The translations under genes were made by a program, and so were the position numbers. Shown here piece after piece: positions 31,670-41,014 of a stretch of DNA of 64,000 nt; position 1 is the first letter of the stretch, and every line of letters begins with the position of its first letter. The notes under the pieces were generated by a model, which made no database searches, had not been told where the DNA came from, and worked only from the letters and a program-made list of their open reading frames with translations. This DNA is from CAWINX01 sp963702055 (GTDB lineage Bacteria; Actinomycetota; Thermoleophilia; Solirubrobacterales; 70-9), in NCBI GenBank assembly GCA_963702055.1, contig OY969702.1, positions 1,488,001 to 1,552,000 of the forward strand, in the 5' to 3' direction.

Positions 31670-32664
31670 TCCCGTTCGCCGACACGAGCTACGCCGAGGC
31701 GACCTGGGTGATGATCGTCAAGTCGCTGGTGATCTTCGCGGTGATCTTCGGGATCCTGCCGCTGATGACGGTCCTGGAGCGCAAGCTGATCGGCCGCTTC
31801 CAGCACCGCTATGGCCCCAACCGGGTCGGCCCGTTTGGGATCCTGCAGCCGCTTGCCGACGTCGGCAAGCTGCTCGGCAAGCAGGCGTTCCGGCCCGCCA
31901 ACGCGGTCCCGATCCTCTTCATCCTCGGCCCGCTGCTGCCGGTCTTCTCCGGGGTGCTGGCGCTGGCGATCATCCCCTGGGGCAACGTCCAAGACGGCGT
32001 CGGCCTCTACGGGATCGACGTGCCGATCGGCATCCTCTACTTCTTCGCGGTCGGCTCGATCGCCTTCTACGGGCTGGTCCTGGGCGGTTGGGGGTCGGGC
32101 TCGAAATACAGCTTCCTCGGCGCGATGCGCTCCGCCGCGCAGCTGATCTCCTACGAGGTCTCGATGGGGCTGGCGCTGCTCGGCGTGGTGATGATGAGCG
32201 GCACGCTGTCGCTGGTCAACGTGGTCGAGGCGCAGGGACAGATCTGGTTCATCATTCCCCAGTTCGTCGGCTTCCTGATCTTCATGATCGCCGGCTTCGC
32301 CGAGACCAACCGCGCCCCGTTCGACCTGCCCGAGGCCGACGCCGAGCTGGTCCAGGGCTTCATGACCGAGTACGGAGGGATGCGCTTCGGCAGCTTCCTC
32401 CTGGTCGAGTACATGGAGATCATCGTCGTCTCCGGGATCGCCGCTGCGATGTTCCTCGGCGGCTGGATGGGGCCGGGCCCGGGCTGGCTGGACCCGATCT
32501 GGATGCTGGCGAAGATGCTCTGCCTCGTCCTCGTCTTCATCTGGGTGCGGGCGACCGTGCCGCGCCTGCGCTACGACCAGCTGATGAGCCTCGGCTGGAA
32601 GGTGCTGCTGCCGCTGGCGACCCTCAACGTCCTGGTGACCGCGGTGTTGGTGGTGGTCACATGA
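31666..32664 (+). CDS. nuoH: NADH-quinone oxidoreductase subunit H
   Basis: Membrane subunit that joins the peripheral arm to the membrane arm and lines the quinone tunnel. 332 residues from GTG 31666 overlapping the nuoG stop. About eight helices; hallmark loops ERKLIGRFQHRYGPNRVGPFGILQPLADVGKL, AETNRAPFDLPEADAELV and VRATVPRLRYDQLM are present. A palindrome begins at the base after its stop. Confidence 0.97.
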   Translation: MIPFADTSYAEATWVMIVKSLVIFAVIFGILPLMTVLERKLIGRFQHRYGPNRVGPFGILQPLADVGKLLGKQAFRPANAVPILFILGPLLPVFSGVLALAIIPWGNVQDGVGLYGIDVPIGILYFFAVGSIAFYGLVLGGWGSGSKYSFLGAMRSAAQLISYEVSMGLALLGVVMMSGTLSLVNVVEAQGQIWFIIPQFVGFLIFMIAGFAETNRAPFDLPEADAELVQGFMTEYGGMRFGSFLLVEYMEIIVVSGIAAAMFLGGWMGPGPGWLDPIWMLAKMLCLVLVFIWVRATVPRLRYDQLMSLGWKVLLPLATLNVLVTAVLVVVT

Positions 32665-32713
32665 CCGGTGAAACGTTTTATCCCCTCTATAGGGGGACAA
32701 CGCGTTGCACCGG
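32665..32713. repeat. Palindromic element (CGGTGCAACGCG-related) between nuoH and nuoI
   Basis: CCGGTGAAACGTTTTATCCCC-TCTATAG-GGGGACAACGCGTTGCACCGG. The right end joins GGGAGG, the nuoI Shine-Dalgarno sequence. Confidence 0.88.
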
Positions 32714-32724
32714 GAGGATCGACT

Positions 32725-33267
32725 GTGGCTGAGTTTCCCTACCTGAAGGATCTCGAGGTGATCGAGGTGCAGCGCGGGCCCGAGCCGGGCGGCCCGGGCG
32801 GGGCCTGGCGCTCCGTCCGCGAGACGCTGCGCGGCCTGAAGACGACGATGGCGCGGCTGATCGAGGGGCCGCTGACGATCCAGTACCCCGAGGAGAAGAC
32901 CCCGGTCTACCCGCGCTTCCGCGGCCGCCACAAACTCCACAAGTTCGAGGACACGGGGCTGGAGAAGTGCGTCGGCTGCTCGCTCTGCGCCGCCGCCTGC
33001 CCGGCCGACTGCATCCGCGTCGTCGCCGCCGAGAACATCCCCGGCGACCGCGTCTCGGCCGGCGAGCGCTACGCCGCGGTCTATGAGATCAACCTCTCGC
33101 GCTGCATCTTCTGCGGCTACTGCGAGCTGGCCTGTCCGTTCGACGCGATCACGATGGGCCACGACTACGAGATGGCCGACTACGACCGCGACGACCTGAT
33201 CTTCACCAAGGAGATGCTGCTCGCCGAGTCGCTCGAGCGGACGCCGCTGAAAGCTGAGGGCGAGTGA
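32725..33267 (+). CDS. nuoI: NADH-quinone oxidoreductase subunit I
   Basis: Ferredoxin-like peripheral subunit with two 4Fe-4S clusters. 180 residues from GTG 32725, which is preceded by GGGAGG at good spacing; the frame upstream of it lies in a palindrome. Cluster motifs are CVGCSLCAAACPADC and CIFCGYCELACPFDAI. The stop overlaps the nuoJ ATG (TGATG). Confidence 0.96.
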   Translation: MAEFPYLKDLEVIEVQRGPEPGGPGGAWRSVRETLRGLKTTMARLIEGPLTIQYPEEKTPVYPRFRGRHKLHKFEDTGLEKCVGCSLCAAACPADCIRVVAAENIPGDRVSAGERYAAVYEINLSRCIFCGYCELACPFDAITMGHDYEMADYDRDDLIFTKEMLLAESLERTPLKAEGE

Positions 33268-33791
33268 TGGAGGCGGTGCTCTTCTTCCTGGCGGCGATCG
33301 GCGCCCTGGGCGGCGCGATCGGCGTGGTCGCGATGCGCAACCCCTTCTACAGCGTGCTGGCGCTGATCGTCCACCTCTTCTCCCTCGCCGTCCTCTTCCT
33401 GCTGCTGACCGCGGCCTTCGTCGCCGCCGCGCAGGTGGTCGTCTACGCCGGGGCGGTGATGGTCCTCTACGTCTTCGTCGTCGCTTACGTCGGGGGCGAC
33501 GAGGAATCGGCCTGGGAGCCGATCCCCGGCCAGCAGTTCCTGGCGCCGCTGCTCGGCGTCGCCGTCTTCGTCGAGCTCTCCGTCGCCGTCCTCGCCTCCT
33601 CCCTGCTGGCGCTCGGCCACGACGGCCCACACGTCGGCCCGGGCTTCGGCAACCCCGCCGCCATAGGGAAGCTCCTCCTAGAACGGTTCCTGGTGCCTTT
33701 CGAGGCCTCTTCGATCCTCCTGCTGCTCGCGGCTGTGGGCGCCGTGGTCCTCGCTGGACGCCGCGACTCGTCAGTGGGAGGTGCGTCGTGA
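33267..33791 (+). CDS. nuoJ: NADH-quinone oxidoreductase subunit J
   Basis: Membrane-arm subunit, 174 residues, about five helices. The NPFYSVLALIVHLFSLAVLFLLLTAAFVAAAQVVVYAGAVMVLYVFVV stretch, which contains the pi-bulge helix, is characteristic. GTG 33264 one codon earlier is also possible; I prefer ATG 33267, which overlaps the nuoI stop. Confidence 0.95.
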   Translation: MEAVLFFLAAIGALGGAIGVVAMRNPFYSVLALIVHLFSLAVLFLLLTAAFVAAAQVVVYAGAVMVLYVFVVAYVGGDEESAWEPIPGQQFLAPLLGVAVFVELSVAVLASSLLALGHDGPHVGPGFGNPAAIGKLLLERFLVPFEASSILLLLAAVGAVVLAGRRDSSVGGAS

Positions 33792-34087
33792 GCATCGAGT
33801 GGTACATCGTCCTCTCCTCCCTGCTCTTTGCAGTCGGAGCGGTGGGGATCCTGATCCGCCGCAGCCCGGTGGTCATCCTCCTCTGCCTCGAGCTGATGCT
33901 GAACGCCGGCAACCTGGCTCTGGTCGCCTTCAGCCGCATGGTCGGCAACCAGCAGGGGCAGGTCTTCGCCCTGGTGGTGATGGTCGTCGCCGCCTGTGAG
34001 GTGGTCGTCGGCCTCGGCCTGATCGTCGCGATCTTCCGCCGCAAGATCCCCCTCAACGTCGACGACCTGCGGGAGCTGCGCGGATGA
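33788..34087 (+). CDS. nuoK: NADH-quinone oxidoreductase subunit K
   Basis: Membrane-arm subunit of 99 residues with three helices and two conserved membrane glutamates, in LLCLELMLNAGNLALVAF and VVAACEVVVGLGLIVAIFR, which take part in proton transfer. GTG 33788 overlaps the nuoJ stop; the end overlaps nuoL. Confidence 0.97.
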   Translation: MSIEWYIVLSSLLFAVGAVGILIRRSPVVILLCLELMLNAGNLALVAFSRMVGNQQGQVFALVVMVVAACEVVVGLGLIVAIFRRKIPLNVDDLRELRG

Positions 34088-36093
34088 GCGCGACGGCCTG
34101 GGCCTGGCTGGTCCTGCTCTTCCCGCTGCTCGGCTCGATCGCGATCGCGCTCGGCTTCCGGACGATCCCGACCCGCGCCGCCGGCATCATCGGCACCGTC
34201 GCGATCGCCGCCGCTTTCGCCTGCGGCGTCGCGGCGCTGATCAGCCTGCTGGGCTCCTCGCCCGACGCCCGCCACCACGCCTCCTCGCTGTGGGACTACG
34301 CGAGCGCCGCCGGCCTCGACATCAAGCTCGGCATCTTCGTCGACCCGCTCTCGGTCTTCATGGTCCTCGTCGTCACCGGCGTCTCGACCCTGATCCACCT
34401 CTACTCGTTCGGCTACATGCAATCCGACGAGGGCTACCACCGCTTCTTCAGCTACCTCAACTTCTTCGTCTTCTCGATGCTGCTGCTGGTCCTCGCCGGC
34501 AACTTCGTCCTGCTGATCGTCGGCTGGGCCTTCGTCGGCTTCGCCTCCTACGCGCTGATCAGCTTCTGGTACCGGCGCACCACCGCGACCCGCGCCGGGA
34601 TGAAGGCCTTCGTGATCAACGTGGTCGGCGACATCGGCCTCGTCCTCGCCGCCCTACTGATCTTTCGCGAGCTGGGGACCTTCGACTACCAGGCGGTCTT
34701 CGCCAAGGCGCCTCACGTCCTCCACACCAACGGCTGGACGGCGACCGCGATCTGCCTACTGCTGCTGGTCGGCGCCTTCGCCAAGTCGGCGCAGCTGCCG
34801 CTGCACACCTGGCTACCGGACGCGATGGAGGGCCCCACCCCGGTCTCCTCGCTGATCCACGCGGCGACGATGGTCACCGCCGGCGTCTACCTGATCGCCC
34901 GCACCCACGTCCTCTTCCTGCTCGCCCCCACCGCCGCCGACATCGCCGCCTTCATCGGGCTGGCGACGCTGCTGGTCGCCGGGACGATCGCGCTGGTGAT
35001 GACCGACCTGAAGCGGGCGATCGCCTACTCGACGATGAGCCAGATCGGCTACATGGTGGTCGGCGTCTCGATCGGCGCCTACAGCGCCGGGCTGTTCCAC
35101 CTGATGACCCACGCCTTCTTCAAGGCGCTGCTGTTCATGGCGGCCGGCTCGATCATCGCCGCGATGGCGAACGAGCAGAACATCGACAAGATGAGCGGCT
35201 TCGGCAAGGCGATGCGCTTCACCTCGATCACGATGCTCTGCGGCGGGCTGGCGCTGGCCGCCTTCCCCGGCACCTCGGGCTTCTTCTCCAAGGACGAGAT
35301 CCTCGCCTACGCGACCGCGCGCGGCGGCATGTACCTGACCTTCACCGTGCTCGGCTACGTCGGCGCGCTGCTGACCGCGATCTACACCTTCCGGCTGATC
35401 TTCCGCGTCCTCCCGGGGGTGCCGTGCAAGGAAGCGCAGGAGCTGATCGACACCGGCCACATCGCCCACGAACCCCCGTTCAACCCGGCGACCGGCGAGG
35501 CCGAGGACACGGAGGTCGGCTTCCCCGGCGCCGAGCACCACATCGCCGAGCAGTCGGCGCCGATGCGGATCGCGATGGGCGTGCTCGCCTTCCTGGCCCT
35601 GTTCGCCGGCTTCGTCCAGGTGCCGGGGGTCGACGAGACGATCACCAAGTTCCTCGACCCGGTCTTCGCCGACTCGCCGCTCTCGACGATCGTGCCCTCG
35701 GTCTCCGCCTCCTGGACCGGGCTGGCGATCGGCGCGGCGATCTCCGTGGCCGGGATCGCGATCGCCTACTGGATCTACGTGCTGCGGCCGGGGACCTCGG
35801 CGATGCTGATCCGCCGCCTGCGGCCGCTGTACACCCTGCTCGTCAACAAGTGGTACTTCGACGAGGCGATCGACATCCTCGTCGTCCGCCCCGCCCTGGC
35901 GATCGGCCGCTTCGCCAACCGCACCTTCGAGCGGGTCGTCGTCGACGGCCTCGTCAGCGGCACCGAGGACGTCGTCGGCGGTGGCGGCCGCATCGTCCGA
36001 ATCGTGCAGAGCGGCTACCTGCGCGGCTACGCGCTGCTGCTGCTCGCCGGCTTCGCCGGGCTCGCCCTCTACTTCCTGCTCGCCAGCTCATGA
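34084..36093 (+). CDS. nuoL: NADH-quinone oxidoreductase subunit L
   Basis: Distal antiporter-like proton channel of complex I with the long lateral helix. 669 residues, 15-16 helices. Signatures are SYALISFWYRR, KSAQLPLHTWLPDAMEGPTPVSSLIHAATMVTAGVYLIAR and AFFKALLFMAAGSIIAAM. A hydrophilic loop of about 45 residues (CKEAQELIDTGHIAHEPPFNPATGEAEDTE) precedes the C-terminal helices. Both ends overlap neighbouring genes. Confidence 0.97.
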   Translation: MSATAWAWLVLLFPLLGSIAIALGFRTIPTRAAGIIGTVAIAAAFACGVAALISLLGSSPDARHHASSLWDYASAAGLDIKLGIFVDPLSVFMVLVVTGVSTLIHLYSFGYMQSDEGYHRFFSYLNFFVFSMLLLVLAGNFVLLIVGWAFVGFASYALISFWYRRTTATRAGMKAFVINVVGDIGLVLAALLIFRELGTFDYQAVFAKAPHVLHTNGWTATAICLLLLVGAFAKSAQLPLHTWLPDAMEGPTPVSSLIHAATMVTAGVYLIARTHVLFLLAPTAADIAAFIGLATLLVAGTIALVMTDLKRAIAYSTMSQIGYMVVGVSIGAYSAGLFHLMTHAFFKALLFMAAGSIIAAMANEQNIDKMSGFGKAMRFTSITMLCGGLALAAFPGTSGFFSKDEILAYATARGGMYLTFTVLGYVGALLTAIYTFRLIFRVLPGVPCKEAQELIDTGHIAHEPPFNPATGEAEDTEVGFPGAEHHIAEQSAPMRIAMGVLAFLALFAGFVQVPGVDETITKFLDPVFADSPLSTIVPSVSASWTGLAIGAAISVAGIAIAYWIYVLRPGTSAMLIRRLRPLYTLLVNKWYFDEAIDILVVRPALAIGRFANRTFERVVVDGLVSGTEDVVGGGGRIVRIVQSGYLRGYALLLLAGFAGLALYFLLASS

Positions 36094-37589
36094 CCAACTC
36101 GCTGCTCTGGACACCGCTCGTCTTCGGCCTCCTCGGCTTCATGCTGCCGAAGCGCTCCGCCGGCTGGTGGGCGACGCTCGGGGCCCTGGTCACCCTCGGC
36201 CTGGCGATCGCGATGCTGGTCGGCTTCGACGCCGGCGCCAAGGGCCTACAGGACACCGTCGACGTGCGCTGGATCCCCGGCCTCGGCGTCGACTACAGCC
36301 TCGGCGTCGACGGGCTCAACATCTTCCTGATCCTGCTGACCGCGGTGCTGTGGGCCGGCGCGACCGCCTTCGCCGCCTTCCGCGAGCAGGAGCGCCCCCA
36401 CCTCTTCTTCCTGATGATGGCGCTGGGCGAGACCGCGACCCTGGGCTCCTTCCTCGCCCAGGACCTGCTCCTCTTCGTCCTCTTCTTCGACCTGATGCTG
36501 GTCCCGTTCTACTTCCTCTTCGGCGCCTGGGGGAGCGACCGCGAGGACGGCCCGAGTGCCGCGGCGGCGACCCTGAAGATGATCGTCTACACGCTGATCG
36601 GCTCGCTACTGATGCTGGTCGCGGCGATCGCCACGGCGATCCTCTCCGCCCACGGCGGCGGCATCAGCTTCTCGATCGAGCACCTCGCCCAGCACCCGCT
36701 CGGCGTCGGCAGCCAGCGCTGGATCTTCTGGTTCTTCGCCGCCGCCTTCCTGGTCAAGATGCCCGCCTTCCTCCTGCACGGCTGGATGCCCGACGCCTAC
36801 CGCGCCGCACCGCTGCCGGCGCTGGCGGTCTTCTCCGGCGTGCTCGCCAAGGTCGGCGCCTACGGCTTCCTGCGGATCGTCCTGCCGCTCTTCCCGGCCG
36901 CGACGATCCAGTTCCAAGAGGTGGTGCTGGTGATCGCCCTCGCCTCGATCCTCTACGGCTCGGTGATGGCCTTCACCCAGACCAACGTGCGGCTGATCGC
37001 GGGCTACTCCTCGGTCGCCCAGCTCGGCTTCATCACCGCCGGGATCTTCGCCCTGCGCGCCGACGGCGCCGACGGCGCCGTCCTGCAGATGGTCAACCAC
37101 GGCCTCGTGGTGGCGCCGATTTTCATCGTCGTCGCGATCCTCGCCGAGCGCTCCGGCAGCGAGGACCTGCGTGAGATGGGCGGGATGGCGATGCGCGCCC
37201 CGGTGCTGGCGGCGCTCTTCCTGATCATCACCCTGGCGACCCTGGCGATGCCCGGGTCGGCCAACTTCATCGGCGAGTTCTACATCCTCAACGGCCTCTT
37301 CCAGGCGAAGATCGTCTTCGCCTTCATCGCGATCAGCGGCGTCGCGATGTCGGCCTACTACGCGCTGCGCCTCTACCAGCGCACGATGCACAACCACAAG
37401 CCGGAGGGACTGGCCTCGCGGGAGATCGGCTGGCGCGACGGCATCGTCCTCGCCCCGCTGGTCCTCTGCATCCTCGGCCTCGCCCTCTACCCGCAGCTGA
37501 TCCTGAAGCGGACCGACAGGTCGGTCCAGGCCCAAGTCTCCGCCGTGCAGAAGCCCGACACCCCGTCCGCGACCCTGGCGACCCGATGA
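36090..37589 (+). CDS. nuoM: NADH-quinone oxidoreductase subunit M
   Basis: Second antiporter-like proton channel, 499 residues from ATG 36090 overlapping the nuoL stop. About 14 helices. SLGVDGLNIFLILLTAVL, FFDLMLVPFYFLFG, the KMPAFLLHGWMPDAYRAAPLPA loop and NFIGEFYILNGLF are typical of NuoM. The overlap with nuoN is 4 bp. Confidence 0.96.
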   Translation: MTNSLLWTPLVFGLLGFMLPKRSAGWWATLGALVTLGLAIAMLVGFDAGAKGLQDTVDVRWIPGLGVDYSLGVDGLNIFLILLTAVLWAGATAFAAFREQERPHLFFLMMALGETATLGSFLAQDLLLFVLFFDLMLVPFYFLFGAWGSDREDGPSAAAATLKMIVYTLIGSLLMLVAAIATAILSAHGGGISFSIEHLAQHPLGVGSQRWIFWFFAAAFLVKMPAFLLHGWMPDAYRAAPLPALAVFSGVLAKVGAYGFLRIVLPLFPAATIQFQEVVLVIALASILYGSVMAFTQTNVRLIAGYSSVAQLGFITAGIFALRADGADGAVLQMVNHGLVVAPIFIVVAILAERSGSEDLREMGGMAMRAPVLAALFLIITLATLAMPGSANFIGEFYILNGLFQAKIVFAFIAISGVAMSAYYALRLYQRTMHNHKPEGLASREIGWRDGIVLAPLVLCILGLALYPQLILKRTDRSVQAQVSAVQKPDTPSATLATR

Positions 37590-39088
37590 ACTTCCACGCC
37601 CCCCACCTCGACTACGCCGGGCTCTCGCCCGTGATCGCCCTCACCGCGGGAATCTGCGTGGTGCTGCTGGCGGCGGTCTTCGAGCGGACCAAGCGGACGG
37701 CGCCCTGGCTGACCCTGGCGGTCCTGGCGGTGACGGCGGCGCGACTGATCATCCAGTGGAACGACCCGACCGACCTGGTTTCGGGAGCCCTGCGGATCGA
37801 CGGCTTGGCGATCACGATCTCCCTGCTCGCGGTCCTCGCCGCCGCATTCGCGGTTCTGCTCTCGATCCGCGAGCCGGCCGCCGAGGAGGCGGGGCTGGGC
37901 GAATACCACGTGCTGCTGCTCGGCTCGGTGCTGGGAATGACGCTGCTCGCCCAAGCGCAGAACCTGGTCAGCGCCTTCGTCGCGATCGAGACCCTCTCGA
38001 TTCCCCTCTACATCCTCTGCGCGACCAACCTGCGCCGCGAGCGCTCGCTCGAGTCGGGGCTGAAGTACCTCGTCATCGGCTCGCTCGGCTCGGCGACGCT
38101 GCTCTACGGGATGGCGCTCCTCTACGGCGGCTCGGGCTCGACCGACTTCGCCGGGATCGCCGCCGGAATCAGCCAGAAGGGCGTGCTCGGGGACCCGCTC
38201 GTCCTGGTCGGGATCGCGATGGCCGCCGTCGGCCTCGCCTTCAAGACCTCGATCGCCCCCTTCCACCAGTGGACGCCGGACGTCTACGAGGGCGCCCCCA
38301 CCCCGATCACCGGCTTCATGGCGGTGGCGACCAAGGCGGCGGCCTTCGCCCTCTTCGTCCGCTTCTTCGACGTCGCCCTGGCGCCACAGGCGAGCGACTG
38401 GCAGCCGGCGCTGGCGGTGCTGGCGGCGACTTCGATCGTTGTCGGCAACGTCGGCGCGCTCGGCCAGCGCTCGCTGAAGCGGATGCTCGGTTACTCGGGC
38501 GTCGCCCAGGCCGGCTACATCCTCGGCGGCCTGGTCGTCGCCAGCCAGTCGGGAGTAGACGCCCTCGTCTTCTATCTCGCCGCCTACACGGCGATGAACC
38601 TCGCCGCCTTCGCGGCGATCGTCGCCCGCGAGCGCGAGACCGCCTACGGCGACGACATCCGCGCCGTCGAGGGCCTCGGCCGCGAGCGCCCGCACCTGGC
38701 CTGGCCGCTGACCATCTCGATGCTCGGCCTGGCGGGGATGCCGGCGACGGCGGGCTTCATCGGCAAGCTCTACCTGATCGAGGCCCTGGTCCAGGGCGAC
38801 TACACCTGGCTGGCCGTCTTCATCGCGGTCGGCACAATGATCTCCCTCGCCTACTACCTGCCGGTGATCGCGGCGATGTGGATGCGCCCCGGCGAAGAGG
38901 AGTCGGCGGCGGCCATGCCGGCGATCGCCGGCGCCGCCCCGGAGGCCGACCCGATCGACCCCGAGGCGGGCGACCGCATCTACCTCACCGGCCCCGCCCT
39001 GCTCGCCGCCGCCGCGGTGATCTTCTTCGGCATCCTGCCCCAGCCTCTGGTCGACTTCGCCCAGCACGCCGGCGCCTCCCTGTTCTGA
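37586..39088 (+). CDS. nuoN: NADH-quinone oxidoreductase subunit N
   Basis: Third antiporter-like subunit, 500 residues, about 14 helices. LVSAFVAIETLSIPLYILCA, FKTSIAPFHQWTPDVYEGAPTPITGFMAVATKAAAFALFVRF and SLKRMLGYSGVAQAGYIL are its hallmarks. It is the last nuo gene; the acyl-CoA ligase gene starts only 2 bp after its stop and may be read through. Confidence 0.96.
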   Translation: MNFHAPHLDYAGLSPVIALTAGICVVLLAAVFERTKRTAPWLTLAVLAVTAARLIIQWNDPTDLVSGALRIDGLAITISLLAVLAAAFAVLLSIREPAAEEAGLGEYHVLLLGSVLGMTLLAQAQNLVSAFVAIETLSIPLYILCATNLRRERSLESGLKYLVIGSLGSATLLYGMALLYGGSGSTDFAGIAAGISQKGVLGDPLVLVGIAMAAVGLAFKTSIAPFHQWTPDVYEGAPTPITGFMAVATKAAAFALFVRFFDVALAPQASDWQPALAVLAATSIVVGNVGALGQRSLKRMLGYSGVAQAGYILGGLVVASQSGVDALVFYLAAYTAMNLAAFAAIVARERETAYGDDIRAVEGLGRERPHLAWPLTISMLGLAGMPATAGFIGKLYLIEALVQGDYTWLAVFIAVGTMISLAYYLPVIAAMWMRPGEEESAAAMPAIAGAAPEADPIDPEAGDRIYLTGPALLAAAAVIFFGILPQPLVDFAQHAGASLF

Positions 39089-39090
39089 GC

Positions 39091-40851
39091 ATGGCCGACC
39101 GGCCGAAAGCTCTCTCCGCGGAAACTATGTGCGAGGCGTTCCAGATCACCGCCGCCGAGTGGGTGGACAGCCCGGCGCTGCGACTGAAGGACAGCGACTT
39201 CGAGGCGAGCTTCGCCGAATACGCGGAGACGGTGCGCAAGCGCGCCGCCGGCCTCGCCGCGCTCGGGGTGCAGCGCGGCGACACGGTCGGCTTCATGCTG
39301 GTCAACCGGCCCGCCCTGCACCTGACCGATTGCGCCGCCATGCACCTCGGGGCCACCTGCTTCTCGATCTACAACACCTCCTCCCCGGAACAGGTCGAGT
39401 ACGTGGTGGAAAACGCGGGCAACCGGGTGATCGTCACCGAGCAGGCCTTCCTCGACACGGTGCTCGCCGCCCGCGAACGGGTGGAGGGCCTCGAGCACGT
39501 GGTCGTGATCGACGGCGATGCGCCCGCGGGGACGATCTCGGTCTCCGAGCTCGAGGGGATGGGCGATCCCGGCTTCGACTTCGAAGCGGCCTGGCGCGCG
39601 GTCGAGCCCGACGACGTGCTCTGCCTGATCTACACCTCGGGCACCACCGGGCCGCCCAAGGGGGTGCAGCTGACCCACGCGAACATGCTCGCGGTCTGGC
39701 GAGCCTGCGACCAGGTCCGCCCGATCACCCCGGGCGGACGGAGCATCTCGTTCCTGCCCAGCGCCCACATCGCCGACCGCTGGGCGATGCTCTACGCCCA
39801 GATGATCTACGGCAGCACCGTCTATTGCTGCCCCAACCCGCGCGAGATGGTCGTCTACTCGATCGAGGTGAGGCCGACGGCCTGGGGCGGGGTGCCGCGC
39901 ATCTGGGAGAAACTGAAGGCCGCGCTGGAGGCGGGGATGGCGGCCGAGCAGGACGCCGAAAAACGCAAATTGACCGAGTGGGCGATGGAGACGGGCCTGC
40001 GTCGTGCCGACGCCTACATGGACGGCGGTGTCCCCGACGACCTCCAGGCCGAGTGGGAGCGCGCCGACGCACTGGTCCTCTCGAAGGTCAGAGCGATGCT
40101 CGGCCTCGACGAGGTCGAATCGTTCGTCGTCGGCGCCGCGCCGACCCCGCCCGAGGTACTGAGGTTCTTCCTCGCGCTGGGAATCGAGATCTGCGAGACC
40201 TGGGGGATGTCGGAGACGGCAGCGATCTCGACCTTCAACCCACCCGGCCGAGTCCGGGTGGGCACGGTCGGCCCGCCGATCCCGGGGACAGAGGTGAAGC
40301 TGGCCGAGGACGGCGAGGTGATGGTGCGCGGCCCGCAGGTGATGAAGGGCTACCGCGAGATGCCCGAGAAGACGGCCGAGGCACTGAGCGAGGACGGCTG
40401 GCTGATGACCGGCGACGTCGGCGAGTTCGACGAGGAGGGCTACCTGCGGATCGTCGATCGCAAGAAGGAGTTGATCATCAACGCCGCCGGCAAGAACATG
40501 TCGCCGGCGAACATCGAGGCAAAGCTGAAGGCGGCCTCGACGCTGATCGCACAGGCGGTGGCGATCGGCGACAACCGCCCCTACAACGTCGCCCTGATCG
40601 TGCTCGACCTCGAGACCCTCGCCGCCCGCGGTGCCTCGCCCGGCGATGAAGCGATCGCCGAGGAGATCGCGGCGGCGGTCGAAGAGGGGAACTCCCGTCT
40701 CTCGCGGGTCGAGCAGATCAAGCGCTACAAGGTCCTCGACGGCGAATGGCTGCCCGGCGGGGACGAACTGACCCCCACCATGAAGCTGAAGCGCCGGCCG
40801 ATCGAGCGCAAGTACGAGGCCGAGATCGAGGCGCTGTACGCCGACGCCTAG
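39091..40851 (+). CDS. Long-chain fatty-acid-CoA ligase (FadD-type AMP-binding enzyme)
   Basis: Activates a fatty acid to acyl-CoA with ATP. 586 residues from ATG 39091. It has the P-loop-like YTSGTTGPPKGVQLTHAN, the A5 region ETWGMSETAA, the TGDVGEFDEEGYLRIVDRKKELIINAAGKNMSP hinge block and a C-terminal lysine in PTMKLKRRPI. The long insert around DDLQAEWERADALVLSKVRAMLGL places it with FadD15-like long-chain ligases. It directly follows nuoN. Confidence 0.93.
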   Translation: MADRPKALSAETMCEAFQITAAEWVDSPALRLKDSDFEASFAEYAETVRKRAAGLAALGVQRGDTVGFMLVNRPALHLTDCAAMHLGATCFSIYNTSSPEQVEYVVENAGNRVIVTEQAFLDTVLAARERVEGLEHVVVIDGDAPAGTISVSELEGMGDPGFDFEAAWRAVEPDDVLCLIYTSGTTGPPKGVQLTHANMLAVWRACDQVRPITPGGRSISFLPSAHIADRWAMLYAQMIYGSTVYCCPNPREMVVYSIEVRPTAWGGVPRIWEKLKAALEAGMAAEQDAEKRKLTEWAMETGLRRADAYMDGGVPDDLQAEWERADALVLSKVRAMLGLDEVESFVVGAAPTPPEVLRFFLALGIEICETWGMSETAAISTFNPPGRVRVGTVGPPIPGTEVKLAEDGEVMVRGPQVMKGYREMPEKTAEALSEDGWLMTGDVGEFDEEGYLRIVDRKKELIINAAGKNMSPANIEAKLKAASTLIAQAVAIGDNRPYNVALIVLDLETLAARGASPGDEAIAEEIAAAVEEGNSRLSRVEQIKRYKVLDGEWLPGGDELTPTMKLKRRPIERKYEAEIEALYADA

Positions 40852-41014
40852 GCGCGGCCGGCCCGCCGGGCCTGCGTGAAAGGGTGCCGCGATCGGCGTT
40901 CTGCTCACAACCGCGGCGATCGTCATCGCCGTCTCAATCGGAGTCTGGTCCGAGCGCCGCTGGCCGCTGGGCGCGGCTCGCGCCGCCCGTCGCTCTCTGC
41001 TGCTGCTGCTCTAC

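Noticed and set aside
31369..34440. A 1023-codon open frame on the minus strand across nuoH-nuoL
   Set aside because: It is antisense to clearly recognised nuo genes, and its translation is Arg/Asp/Gln/His-rich low-complexity sequence, as expected for shadows in GC-rich DNA.
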